Shown: one piece after another, positions 25,666-35,219 of the stretch
How positions within the stretch are numbered: the first letter of the stretch is position 1
Layout of the letters: each line of letters begins with the position of its first letter
Notes under the pieces: model-generated
The model's database searches: none
Told to the model about the DNA's origin: nothing
The model's input: only the letters and a program-made list of their open reading frames with translations
Program-made: the position numbers and the translations under genes
DNA from: Pseudarthrobacter sp. fls2-241-R2A-127
GTDB lineage: Bacteria > Actinomycetota > Actinomycetes > Actinomycetales > Micrococcaceae
Direction of reading: 5' to 3'
NCBI RefSeq assembly: GCF_030209355.1
Contig: NZ_JARVSF010000008.1
Location: 310,001 to 374,000, forward strand
Length of the DNA: 64,000 bases

Positions 25666-28506
25666 CTAGTGGCCGGCGTCGTACCAGCTGGGGCCGACCC
25701 CAATCTGCACTTCGAGGGGCACGCTGAGCTCGGCAGCGGCCGCCATCTGCTCGGTGACCAGTTTCTCCACGGCTGCCCGCTCCCCCGCAGCCACCTCAAG
25801 GACCAGTTCGTCATGGACCTGGAGCAGCATCCTGGACTTCAGCCCCTCCGCCTTCAGCTCACCCTGCACACCCAGCATGGCCCGCTTGATGATGTCCGCG
25901 GCGGAACCCTGGATGGGGCTGTTCAAGGCGATGCGCTCAGCGTTTTCGCGCAGCTGCCGGTCCGTGCTGGTGAGGTCCGGGAGGTAGCGGCGGCGGCCCT
26001 CAATAGTGGCCGTGTAGCCATCCACCCGGGCCTGGTCCACCACGCCCCGCAGGTAGTCGCGGACGGCGCCGAAGCGGTCGAAGTAGTCCTTCATCAGGGT
26101 GCGTGCCTCGTCGACTGAGATCTCCAGCTGCTTGGACAGGCCGAACGAGGTCAGGCCGTAAGCCAGCCCGTAGGACATGGCCTTGACCTTGGACCGCATG
26201 GCGCTGGTGACCTGGTCCGTGGGGACGTGGAAGATGTTTGAACCGACGAACCGGTGCAGGTCCTCGCCGTCCTTGTAGGCCTGGATCAGGCCTTCGTCGC
26301 CGGAGAGGTGCGCCATGATCCGCATTTCGATCTGGGAGTAGTCGGCAGACAGCAGGCACTCGTAACCGTCGCTGACCACAAAGATGCCGCGGACCCGCCG
26401 GCCTTCCTCGCTGCGGATGGGGATGTTCTGCAGGTTGGGGTTGTTCGAGGAGATCCGGCCCGTGGCCGCCACGTTCTGGGCGTAGGTGGTGTGGATGCGG
26501 CCGTCCTCGGCCACCGACTTCTTCAACGACTCCAGCATCTGGCGCAGCTTGGCGGCCTCGCGGTGGGCCATGAGCTGGACCAGGAACTCGTGCCCGGTTT
26601 TCTCCAGGAGGTTCTTCAGGGATGCGGCGTCCGTGGTGTAGCCGGACTTGATCTTCTTGGTCTTGGGCAGTTGCAGTTCGTCAAACAGCACGGTCTGGAG
26701 CTGCTTGGGCGAGCCGAGGTTAACCTCGTGCCCGATGGCAGCGAACGCCTGCTCCTGGGCCTGGTCGATCACCCGCGCCAGGTCGGCGAGCTGTTCGTCC
26801 ATCTTGTCCATGTCAATGGCAATGCCCGAGCGCTCCATGTCCGCAAGGACACGGCTGACCGGAAGCTCAAGGGTGGACAGCAGCTCTTCGGCCCGGCGCT
26901 CCTTGAGTTCGTCGTCGAAGAAACGGCTGAGGGCGAGCACCACGGCGCCGGCCTGGACCAGGGCGTCAGCGGCGGCTGTGTCCTCGCCGTCGAAGGACAA
27001 CTCGAGTTGCCCTGCCTTGGCGGTGGCCGCGGAGATACCCACGTTGAGGTGGTGCTGGGCCAGCTCGGCGAGCTCGTACGTGCGCCGGTCCGGCTCGATC
27101 AGGTAACCGGAAATGGAGGTGTCATCCACCACGCCGTCCAGCTCGAGCCCGCGGGCCGCCAATGCCTTCAGCGCGGCCTTGAAGCCGTGCATCACCTTGG
27201 GCGCCTCCGGGTCACGGAGCCACGCGGCCAGCACGTTTTCGGTGCCGGCATCCTGGCCGGTGAGGTCGATGTAGGCGGCGGCATCGGCGCGGGCGATCGC
27301 CAGCGCCGCCGCGTCCTCGCCGATCCGCCCGGGTACCAGGTCCACGGCGAGGGCGGACCGGTGGCCGGCTGAGGCGGCCAGGAACGCCGCAAGTTCCGCA
27401 GCGTCCGCGGGGGTGCTGTACTCCGGTGTGTCGATGCTGTCGCGCTCCGCCGCCGGGGTGTCAGCGTCGCCGTACAGGGCGAAAAGGCGGCCGCGGATGG
27501 CCTTGAACTCGAGCTGGTCGAAGAGATCCTCCAGCACTGCCTGGTCGGGCCGGGGCTGGTAGAGGTCGTCCAGTGTCACCGGCAGGTCGAGGTCGGTGTG
27601 GAGCTGGTTCAACCGGCGGTTGCGCTTGACGGCATCCACGTTCCCGCGCAAGGCGTCGCCCACCTTGCCGCCGATGGAGTCGATGTGTTCCAGGACCCCT
27701 TCGAGGCCGCCGTAGAGGTTGATCCACTTCGCCGCCGTCTTGGGCCCGACACCGGGCACGCCGGGCAGGTTGTCCGCCGACTCTCCTACCAGGGCAGCGA
27801 GGTCGGAGTAGCGGGACGGGCTCACGAAGTACTTGGCTTCGATGGCTGCGGCGTCCATCCGGGGGATGTCGCTGACGCCCTTCTTGGGATAGAGAACAAA
27901 GACGTTGTCCGTGATGAGCTGGAAGGCATCCCGGTCGCCCGAAACAAGGAGGACCTCGAAGCCGGCCTTTTCCCCCATCGCGGCAAGGGTGGCCAGGATG
28001 TCGTCAGCTTCGTAGCCGGGCATCTTGATGGTCTTGATCCCCCAGGCCTCCATCACCTGGCCGATGAGGTCGATCTGCCCGCTCATCTCGCGGGGTGTCT
28101 CGTTCCGGCCGCCCTTGTATTCGCTGTACTCGACCTTGCGGTGCGTGGATTCGTCCGAGACGTCGAAGGCAACGGCGATGTGGGTAGGCTGCTGCTCCTT
28201 GATGAGGTTGATCAGCATGGACGTAAACCCGTGGATGGCGTTGGTGTGCTGGCCGTTGGCGGTGGAGAATTTGTCCGCCGGAAGCGCGAAGAACGCCCGG
28301 AACGCCATGGAGTGTCCGTCAAGCACCAGGAGCCGCGGCTGGCCGGTGATGGGGACCACGGGGGCAACCGTTGCGGAAACCGGGCCGGCGGCAGCAGGGG
28401 CAGCGGCTTGGGCTGCCGGATCCTTGGGGGTTGAGTCGGGCTGCGCCGCGGGCTCTGCCTCCAAGACCTGGGACGGGAAAGGGGCCGGTTTGGTTGTTTC
28501 ACTCAC
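25666..28506 (-). CDS. polA: DNA polymerase I
   Basis: A 946-residue polymerase that fills gaps in repair and removes RNA primers. The N-terminal 5' nuclease has GYEADDILATLA and VSGDRDAFQL, and the polymerase part has motif A DYSQIEMR, motif B with KAMSYGLAYG and motif C VHDELVLEV. The middle 3'-5' exonuclease domain has lost its acidic metal ligands: the first motif reads VDLVP instead of D-x-E. The O-helix residue equivalent to E. coli Phe762 is tyrosine. I set the start at GTG 28506 (VSETTK), seven bases after TAGGCT; ATG 28524 is possible but would overlap the divergent thioesterase promoter. Confidence 0.95.
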   Translation of the reverse strand: MSETTKPAPFPSQVLEAEPAAQPDSTPKDPAAQAAAPAAAGPVSATVAPVVPITGQPRLLVLDGHSMAFRAFFALPADKFSTANGQHTNAIHGFTSMLINLIKEQQPTHIAVAFDVSDESTHRKVEYSEYKGGRNETPREMSGQIDLIGQVMEAWGIKTIKMPGYEADDILATLAAMGEKAGFEVLLVSGDRDAFQLITDNVFVLYPKKGVSDIPRMDAAAIEAKYFVSPSRYSDLAALVGESADNLPGVPGVGPKTAAKWINLYGGLEGVLEHIDSIGGKVGDALRGNVDAVKRNRRLNQLHTDLDLPVTLDDLYQPRPDQAVLEDLFDQLEFKAIRGRLFALYGDADTPAAERDSIDTPEYSTPADAAELAAFLAASAGHRSALAVDLVPGRIGEDAAALAIARADAAAYIDLTGQDAGTENVLAAWLRDPEAPKVMHGFKAALKALAARGLELDGVVDDTSISGYLIEPDRRTYELAELAQHHLNVGISAATAKAGQLELSFDGEDTAAADALVQAGAVVLALSRFFDDELKERRAEELLSTLELPVSRVLADMERSGIAIDMDKMDEQLADLARVIDQAQEQAFAAIGHEVNLGSPKQLQTVLFDELQLPKTKKIKSGYTTDAASLKNLLEKTGHEFLVQLMAHREAAKLRQMLESLKKSVAEDGRIHTTYAQNVAATGRISSNNPNLQNIPIRSEEGRRVRGIFVVSDGYECLLSADYSQIEMRIMAHLSGDEGLIQAYKDGEDLHRFVGSNIFHVPTDQVTSAMRSKVKAMSYGLAYGLTSFGLSKQLEISVDEARTLMKDYFDRFGAVRDYLRGVVDQARVDGYTATIEGRRRYLPDLTSTDRQLRENAERIALNSPIQGSAADIIKRAMLGVQGELKAEGLKSRMLLQVHDELVLEVAAGERAAVEKLVTEQMAAAAELSVPLEVQIGVGPSWYDAGH

Positions 28507-28525
28507 AGGTGCCAGCCTAGTTGCC

Positions 28526-28990
28526 ATGACAGACAATTTCACGCCGGGCCCCTTCGCCGAAGAGCTCGCAGCCGCCGGAATCCCCGACCATATGCACGAC
28601 TGGCTGGGCACCTTCGGCGTCGGCGCCCTGGTGGTCAAAATGGGGATCCATTTCCTGGAGATGAGCCCCGAACGGACCGTGGCCACCATGCCGGTGGAGG
28701 GCAACACGCAGGTGGCGGGAATCCTCCACGGCGGTGCCCACGTGGTGCTGGCGGAAACCCTTGGTTCGTTCGCCGCCGGGATGCATGCGGGCCCCGGCCG
28801 GCACGCTGTCGGCATCGAGGTCAACGCCACCCATCACCGGTCCATAGCACAGGGCCTCGTCACTGGTACCTGCACCGCGATCCATTTGGGCCGCACTCTC
28901 GCCACCCACGAAGTGGTCATGACCGATGCCCGGGGGCGGCGGCTGTCATCCGCGCGGATCACCAACATGCTCCGCGACAACGCCGGCTGA
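28526..28990 (+). CDS. hotdog-fold thioesterase (PaaI/MenI type)
   Basis: A 154-residue thioesterase. The central helix motif is GILHGGAHVVLAETLGS, with the HGG and the downstream glutamate typical of the PaaI/DHNA-CoA thioesterase group. Such enzymes release CoA from aromatic or naphthoyl thioesters, often in menaquinone or phenylacetate metabolism; which applies here is not shown. It is divergent from polA with a 19-base gap, so the two promoters must overlap. Its stop lies one base from the stop of the convergent reductase gene. Confidence 0.88.
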   Translation: MTDNFTPGPFAEELAAAGIPDHMHDWLGTFGVGALVVKMGIHFLEMSPERTVATMPVEGNTQVAGILHGGAHVVLAETLGSFAAGMHAGPGRHAVGIEVNATHHRSIAQGLVTGTCTAIHLGRTLATHEVVMTDARGRRLSSARITNMLRDNAG

Positions 28991-28991
28991 G

Positions 28992-29558
28992 TCAGGCAGC
29001 GCCGGGCCCTGGCGCCGCCGCAGCCATCAGGTAGCGCAGCTCAACGATCCCCCGGCCCAGGGTGCGCGAGGCAGCCAGCTCAAGCGGCGGCGTCGGGCCC
29101 TTGAGCGGCAGCAGACGCTTTCCCTCCCCCAACACCACCGGAATCAGGGAGAGGATGATCTCTTCCAGCAGCCCGGCGTCGGCAAACTGGGCGGCCAGGT
29201 TGCCGCCGCCCACCACCCAGATGTTCCTGCCTTGCGCGGATGCCCGAAAGTCGGTGACAAATTCGCGGACGTCGCCCCGGACGAATGTGACATCGGCGCC
29301 GGCGGGGGCCGTGTACTCGTGGTGCGTGAAGACGTATGTTGGCGTGCCCGCGTAGGGCCAGGTGCCGGCGTCGTGCTCCTGCAGCCAGGCGTAGGTCTCT
29401 CCGCCCATGACAATGCATCCCACCCCGGACATGAAGGTGTCGTAGCTTTCCGCTCCGCCCTCAAAACCGTCGAACTGCAGGAGCCAGCCGAGGTCGTCCG
29501 CGGAGGTGGCGATGAATCCGTCCAGGGAGGCGGCAACGAAGTATTGGATGCGCGGCAT
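28992..29558 (-). CDS. dihydrofolate reductase-like protein (RibD C-terminal domain family)
   Basis: A 188-residue protein of the RibD_C/DHFR superfamily. The N-terminal strand YFVAASLDGFIA, the central GGETYAW region and the NADPH loop IWVVGGGNLAAQF are characteristic. Stand-alone members like this usually have unknown reductase substrates and are not riboflavin genes. ATG at 29558 lies six bases after TAGGCT, indicating a leaderless transcript. The gene is convergent with the thioesterase. Confidence 0.87.
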   Translation of the reverse strand: MPRIQYFVAASLDGFIATSADDLGWLLQFDGFEGGAESYDTFMSGVGCIVMGGETYAWLQEHDAGTWPYAGTPTYVFTHHEYTAPAGADVTFVRGDVREFVTDFRASAQGRNIWVVGGGNLAAQFADAGLLEEIILSLIPVVLGEGKRLLPLKGPTPPLELAASRTLGRGIVELRYLMAAAAPGPGAA

Positions 29559-29619
29559 GAGCCCAGCCTAGCCAACGCCCGCGGCGCTGCCCAGGACCGG
29601 GCCAAGCCTGCGGGGCACG

Positions 29620-29837
29620 CTATTTAGTGAAGTACGGGATGATCAGGTAGAGCCCGAAGAGTACGGCCGCGCCGCAGAGGCCGAAGCACACATAGGCCAC
29701 CGACCGCTTGATTCCGGGAGAGGGTTGCTGGGCGTCGGCGGCGATTGCCGTAAACCTGACGCCCAGCGAGTAAAGGGTGACCACGACGGCGGCCGAAATG
29801 AGGGTGGTACCCGCGACGGTCAGGAGTTCCAACCACT

Positions 29838-29841
<4 letters not shown>
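29620..29841 (-). CDS. small two-helix membrane protein downstream of pit
   Basis: A 73-residue protein with two hydrophobic segments (about 7-30 and 48-69) and no recognised domain. Its ATG at 29841 overlaps the pit stop in an ATGA arrangement, so it is made together with the phosphate transporter and may be an accessory subunit. That role is inferred from coupling only. Confidence 0.75.
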
Positions 29842-31091
<1,250 letters not shown>

Positions 31092-31150
31092 CTGTTGCCC
31101 AATCTGCAGAGTCGACGTTCAGCAGTTTCTCCTACCAGGCTGCCTTGCAC

Positions 31151-31178
31151 AGCATAGTTCACCAGCTGTTTGCTTGGA
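31151..31178 (-). promoter_or_regulatory. possible pit promoter with PhoP (PHO box)-like direct repeat
   Basis: On the minus strand TATGCT (31151-31156) could be a -10. Immediately upstream, read on the plus strand, are GTTCACC (31157-31163) and GTTTGCT (31168-31174), spaced 11 bases as in Streptomyces PHO boxes. The second unit is poor. The rest of the 256-base gap 31092-31347 shows no gene. Confidence 0.35.
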
Positions 31179-31347
31179 ATGACTTGCGGCGGGGGCCAGG
31201 ACCGGCGGGAAACCTTATCGATCGTACGCGTCCCCGGCATGAGGACAAAACAGTGGCCGGCCCTGCAATCCGGGCGGCGGCCCGCCGTCTTCGGCCACGT
31301 TCCGTGGCATCGCGGCGGGGATGCGGGCCGCCGTGTGCGGCGCCGCG

Positions 31348-32034
31348 TCAGCCTTGGTGGAGCTGCGCCGGCCTGGGCGGTGCGTCCAGTTCCGGGGCGA
31401 TCTTTTTCTCGACCGCAGCGACAGTCACATCCGGAAGGACAATCAGCCCGTCCAGTTCGCGGCGTGCCCGTTTGTAGGCGGCCTGGCGTTCGGCGGGGGT
31501 GGCGGCCTGGTTCTCTGCGATCATCAGGAGTTTCCTGGCCGTGGCCAGCCGTTGGCGCTCCGGGCCGCTGAACCGGCTGTCCCTGATCCGCTTGGCTTCG
31601 CGTTCCGCGACGTCCAGCGCCACGGCAAAGTTGTTGACGACCTGCCGGTACGACTCGAACCCGGTCACGGAGGTGAGGCCCGTGGCGGATGCCGGCCGCT
31701 GGCCGTCGGCTTCCCGCTTGGCCCGCAGGAAAGCGACCGTCAGCGGCTCACGGACGTCGGTCATCAGCGGAAAGTCGATGAGTTTACCAACATCGAGTTC
31801 GTAGTCCAGCCACCGTTTGTTGGTGGCGTCATGGGCGGCCATCACCGCCTGCACCTCCGCCAGGGAGGCCCTCTCGACTTCGCGCGCCTGGTTCTTGAGG
31901 TTATACAGTTCAACCCGGCGCCGGTGGCGCCGCTCGGCGGCACGCCGCCAGCCACCGGCCCAGCGGCCGGCGAACGCCATCAGCGGGAAAACCAGCCACC
32001 ACTTGTCGGAAAGAAATTCCATGAGGGGACTCAC
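31348..32034 (-). CDS. hypothetical protein, membrane-anchored with coiled-coil-like helices
   Basis: A 228-residue protein that I do not recognise. A single hydrophobic segment near residues 10-26 (WWLVFPLMAFAG) is followed by a strongly basic stretch (RRAAERRHRRR), so the remainder should be cytoplasmic. The rest is rich in charged helical sequence with A/E/R/K, suggestive of coiled coil, and ends in a proline-rich tail. GTG at 32034 has GGAG just upstream. It lies alone between pit and a VOC gene; no function is proposed. Confidence 0.75.
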   Translation of the reverse strand: MSPLMEFLSDKWWLVFPLMAFAGRWAGGWRRAAERRHRRRVELYNLKNQAREVERASLAEVQAVMAAHDATNKRWLDYELDVGKLIDFPLMTDVREPLTVAFLRAKREADGQRPASATGLTSVTGFESYRQVVNNFAVALDVAEREAKRIRDSRFSGPERQRLATARKLLMIAENQAATPAERQAAYKRARRELDGLIVLPDVTVAAVEKKIAPELDAPPRPAQLHQG

Positions 32035-32143
32035 GTCTCCATCCTCGCAGGACGGAGGGTCCGCCTCAAGGAGTTGGGCGGGGTGGATTCAGCTGCCCTG
32101 GCGGGGAAGGCAGTGGCCCGCGTCCCCACACGATGGGCTGCTG

Positions 32144-32575
32144 TCAGGGTGCCTGCGTGGCTTGGGCGCCGTTGACGTTAACCAGCCAGGACACGCCGAA
32201 ACGGTCCACGCACATACCGAAAACGTCTCCCCACGGCGCTTTTTCCATTGGGACAGTGACCGCGCCACCCTCGCCGCTGAGCTTTTCGTAGTATCCCCGC
32301 AGCTCTGCTTCGTTGTCGCCGCTCAGGGAAACGGAAATCGATGAGCCCGCGTGGTATTCCATGCTGTTGGGGGTGTCTGCGCCCATGAGCACCAGGCCCT
32401 GCGTGGTAGTCAGCATGCCGTGCATGATCTTTTCGGCTTCGGCGGGATCATCGCTGGCCTGGAAATCGGCAAAGGTGCTCAGCGTCAGTTCGCCGCCAAA
32501 GACGGACTGGTAGAAGTTCATTGCCTCGCGGGCGTTGTCCCTGAAGCTCAGGTAGGGATTGAGGATGGTGGGCAT
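32144..32575 (-). CDS. VOC-family protein (PhnB/glyoxalase-like)
   Basis: A 143-residue protein with the PhnB-type start PYLSFRDNAREAMNFYQSVFGG and a late WGDVFGMCVDRFGVSWLVN segment. This group has the vicinal oxygen chelate fold; many members are small-molecule or metal-binding proteins without a known reaction. ATG at 32575 is chosen over an upstream in-frame codon because GGAGA lies about nine bases before it. Confidence 0.88.
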   Translation of the reverse strand: MPTILNPYLSFRDNAREAMNFYQSVFGGELTLSTFADFQASDDPAEAEKIMHGMLTTTQGLVLMGADTPNSMEYHAGSSISVSLSGDNEAELRGYYEKLSGEGGAVTVPMEKAPWGDVFGMCVDRFGVSWLVNVNGAQATQAP

Positions 32576-32749
32576 AGCGGTTTCTCCTTCACTTGGCCGG
32601 AACGGGTGCACTCACCATCCTGCCCGATCCGGTGCCGGCCCGATAGGGGATGCCTCCCCTGTTCATCCCGTGTTTGGCGGCACGAAATGGCGGCCGCGAT
32701 GTGCCGCCGGTGATGGTGCGGTGCCGCCTCGGGAACGTAGGCTCGGGGG

Positions 32750-33370
32750 ATGGCCAGATTCTTTGATGTTCACCCGCATGACCCCCAGCCGCGCGCCATT
32801 GCGCAGGCAGTCAAAATCATTCGTGACGGCGGCCTGATCGCCTACCCCACGGACTCCTGCTACGCCTTGGGAGCCCAGATGGGCAATAAGGAGGCCCTGG
32901 ACCGGATCCGGAGCATCCGCCACTTGGATGACAAACACCATTTCACGCTCGTGTGCAGGGATTTCGCCCAGCTGGGACAGTTGGTGAACATTGGAAACGA
33001 CGTCTTCCGCAGCATCAAGGCCGTCACTCCGGGCAGCTACACGTTCATCCTCCCTGCCACCAAGGAGGTTCCGAAGCGGCTGCTGCACCCTAAGAAGAAG
33101 ACGGTGGGGGTGCGCATTCCGGACAACCGCGTGGTCCAGGCGCTGCTGGCCGAGCTCGGCGAGCCCCTCCTCTCCAGCACGCTCCTGCTGCCGGATGAGG
33201 AGGAACCGCTGACCGTGGGCTGGGAAATCAAGGAGCGCCTGGACCATCAGGTGGATGCGGTGATCGATGCCGGTGATTGCGGCGCCGAGCCCACCACCGT
33301 GGTCGATTTCTCCAGCGGCGAAGCGGAAGTTGTCCGGCACGGCATGGGCGACGCGTCCCGGTTCGAGTAA
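32750..33370 (+). CDS. L-threonylcarbamoyladenylate synthase-type protein (YciO/Sua5/YrdC)
   Basis: A 206-residue YrdC-fold protein. It has GLIAYPTDSCYALGAQM, the nucleotide-binding KxR-like stretch DKHHFTLVCRDF and the loop PGSYTFILPAT. The length and DSCYALG sequence match the YciO branch more closely than TsaC/Sua5 proper. It may therefore be a paralogue rather than the essential t6A enzyme, which makes threonylcarbamoyl-AMP for tRNA modification. ATG at 32750 follows TAGGCT by six bases. Confidence 0.85.
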   Translation: MARFFDVHPHDPQPRAIAQAVKIIRDGGLIAYPTDSCYALGAQMGNKEALDRIRSIRHLDDKHHFTLVCRDFAQLGQLVNIGNDVFRSIKAVTPGSYTFILPATKEVPKRLLHPKKKTVGVRIPDNRVVQALLAELGEPLLSSTLLLPDEEEPLTVGWEIKERLDHQVDAVIDAGDCGAEPTTVVDFSSGEAEVVRHGMGDASRFE

Positions 33371-33386
33371 CGGCGGCCGTCGTGGA

Positions 33387-33404
33387 CCGTCCGCGTTTGG
33401 ACGG
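33387..33404. terminator. short hairpin between convergent yciO-like and ligD-like genes
   Basis: CCGTCC-n6-GGACGG (33387-33392 with 33399-33404) lies in the 39-base gap between convergent genes. It is short and lacks a T tract, so terminator function is plausible but weakly supported. Confidence 0.4.
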
Positions 33405-33409
33405 CAGCG

Positions 33410-34432
33410 TCAGTCCGGTTTGCGTGCCCGGCTGGGCTGCACCCTGGGCGGTTCGCCAGGCATCTTGGGGTAGTCCGGCGGGAAGGGCATCTCCCCCAGG
33501 CCGTCTTTGCAGTCGCGGTCCCACCACTCCAGCAAGGTGTCAATGGTGCCGGGGTTGGCGTTGAAGTCCGCCCAGGGGTCACCGATGGTCTTGAGCCGCT
33601 GCGGGACGGTCAGGACGGTGAAGTCTTTCGGATCGGCGTGGTCCAGTTCCGCCCAGGTGATGGGGCAGGACACCGGGGCGTGGGGCAGGGCGCGCGGGCT
33701 GTAGGCGCCGGCGATGGTGCGGTCGCGGTTGGCCTGGTTGAAGTCCAGGAACACCCGTCGTCCGCGTTCTTCCTTCCACCAGGCCGTGGTGACCTTGGCC
33801 GGGATGCGGCGCTCCACTTCACGGGCGGCGGCGATGACGGCGTGGCGGACATCGAGGAACTCGCGGGTTGGTTCGATCGGAGCGTAGACGTGCAGGCCGC
33901 GGTTGCCGGAGGTCTTAATGAAGCTGGTGAGGCCCGCCTCGGCGAGGACGTCTTTGAGGACCAGCGCGGCGGCGGCGGCGTCGCTGAAATCTGTTCCCGG
34001 TTGCGGGTCGAGATCGATCCGCAGTTGGTCCGGGTTGTCGGTGTTTTCCGCCCGGGATGGCCAGGGGTGGAACACCACCGTGTTCATCTGGACGGCCCAA
34101 ACGGCGGCGGCAGGCTCGTCCAACACCAGTTGCGGGTGGGACCTGGCGCTGGGGTAGACCACTTTCACGGACCGGATGAAGTCGGGGGTGCCCTTGGGCG
34201 GGTTCTTGGAGAAGAACTGGTCGCCGTCGATGCTGCCGGAGAACCGTTGGAGCGCCATCGGCCGGTCCCCGTTGGCGGCGATGAACGCCCCGCCGACGTC
34301 GCAGATGTAGTTCACCAGATCCAGCTTGGTCAGGCCCAGCTCCGGCCAGAGAACGCGGCTTGGACTGGAAATCCGCATGTCGCGCGGACCTTCGGGACCC
34401 GGAACCGTGATGGTGGTTTGTTCACTCGCCAT
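33410..34432 (-). CDS. LigD-type polymerase domain protein (non-homologous end joining)
   Basis: A 340-residue stand-alone archaeo-eukaryotic primase-like polymerase equivalent to the PolDom of bacterial LigD, which fills ends with ribonucleotides during NHEJ. The catalytic acidic pair is in RIDLDPQ, and the nucleotide-binding segment is IKTSGNRGLHVY. The start region SPSRVLWPELGLTK matches the family. ATG at 34432 follows TACGTT by six bases. No Ku, ligase or phosphoesterase domain is present in or beside the gene, so its partners, if any, are encoded elsewhere. Confidence 0.9.
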   Translation of the reverse strand: MASEQTTITVPGPEGPRDMRISSPSRVLWPELGLTKLDLVNYICDVGGAFIAANGDRPMALQRFSGSIDGDQFFSKNPPKGTPDFIRSVKVVYPSARSHPQLVLDEPAAAVWAVQMNTVVFHPWPSRAENTDNPDQLRIDLDPQPGTDFSDAAAAALVLKDVLAEAGLTSFIKTSGNRGLHVYAPIEPTREFLDVRHAVIAAAREVERRIPAKVTTAWWKEERGRRVFLDFNQANRDRTIAGAYSPRALPHAPVSCPITWAELDHADPKDFTVLTVPQRLKTIGDPWADFNANPGTIDTLLEWWDRDCKDGLGEMPFPPDYPKMPGEPPRVQPSRARKPD

Positions 34433-34500
34433 GGGGACAACGTACACCCGGCCCCGGACGGGGACCGGCATATGCGGCTGCACTCAGGCATGATGGATCC

Positions 34501-35178
34501 ATGCCCCACCCCGACCAGCAGCTCAACCTCGCCGCAGGCGACGCCACATTTTCGGCCATCTACGCCCGCCCGGAGCATCCGGCCGCAACAGTGGTGGTGG
34601 CGCACGGCGCTGGTGCCGGCATGGACCACCCGTTCCTGCGCGGATTCACGGACGCCCTGAACAGCCTTGGGCTGGCGACGCTGCGCTTCAATTTTCCCTA
34701 CCGGGAGGCGGGCCGGAAATTCCCGGACCGCCCGCCGGCGGCCATCGCCGCATGGCGGTCGGCGATGGCAGCGGCCGCGTCGCAGGCAGCCGACCACGGT
34801 GATCCCGGAACCGTCTGGGCAGCCGGCAAATCCTTTGGCGGGCGGATGGCGTCCATGGCGGTTGCCGAGGGCATGGCGGCTGCTGGCCTGGGGTATTTGG
34901 GCTACCCGCTGCATCCTCCCGGCAAGCCGGAGAAACTCCGGGACGAGCACTTGTATGGGGTTGCCACGCCCATGTTGTTCCTGCAGGGAACCCGCGACAC
35001 GTTTGCCACGCCGGCCATCCTGTCAGGTGTTGTGTCGCGGATAGGACCAACAGCCGTGCTGGAGTGGGTGGAGGGCGGCGACCACTCCTTTGCGGTGGCG
35101 GGCAGGAAGCGGCCTGCCGAGGAAGTGGGCGCCTCCCTGGCTGCGCCGGTGGCACGGTTCATCGCCGCACACAGCTGA
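34501..35178 (+). CDS. alpha/beta hydrolase of the KANL3/Tex30-like family
   Basis: A 225-residue cytoplasmic hydrolase. HGAGAGMDHPF forms the oxyanion region, GKSFGGRMAS is the nucleophile elbow with serine, and the histidine is in GGDHSF. Family members are called dienelactone-hydrolase-like, but substrates are unknown. The ATG follows CATGAT by six bases, so a leaderless transcript divergent from the ligD-like gene is likely (gap 68 bases). Confidence 0.85.
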   Translation: MPHPDQQLNLAAGDATFSAIYARPEHPAATVVVAHGAGAGMDHPFLRGFTDALNSLGLATLRFNFPYREAGRKFPDRPPAAIAAWRSAMAAAASQAADHGDPGTVWAAGKSFGGRMASMAVAEGMAAAGLGYLGYPLHPPGKPEKLRDEHLYGVATPMLFLQGTRDTFATPAILSGVVSRIGPTAVLEWVEGGDHSFAVAGRKRPAEEVGASLAAPVARFIAAHS

Positions 35179-35219
35179 GCCGCCAGGCGGCGGGCGTTGT
35201 GAACCGCCCGTAACGGGCG

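Noticed and set aside
28507..28830. N-terminal extension of polA
   Set aside because: It runs through the divergent thioesterase gene and lacks similarity; a GTG after a -10 element at 28506 is better.
35205..35219. CGCCCG-n3-CGGGCG hairpin at the 3' ends of the alpha/beta hydrolase and hrpB genes
   Set aside because: Six-bp stem without a T tract; it may help termination but is common by chance in GC-rich DNA.
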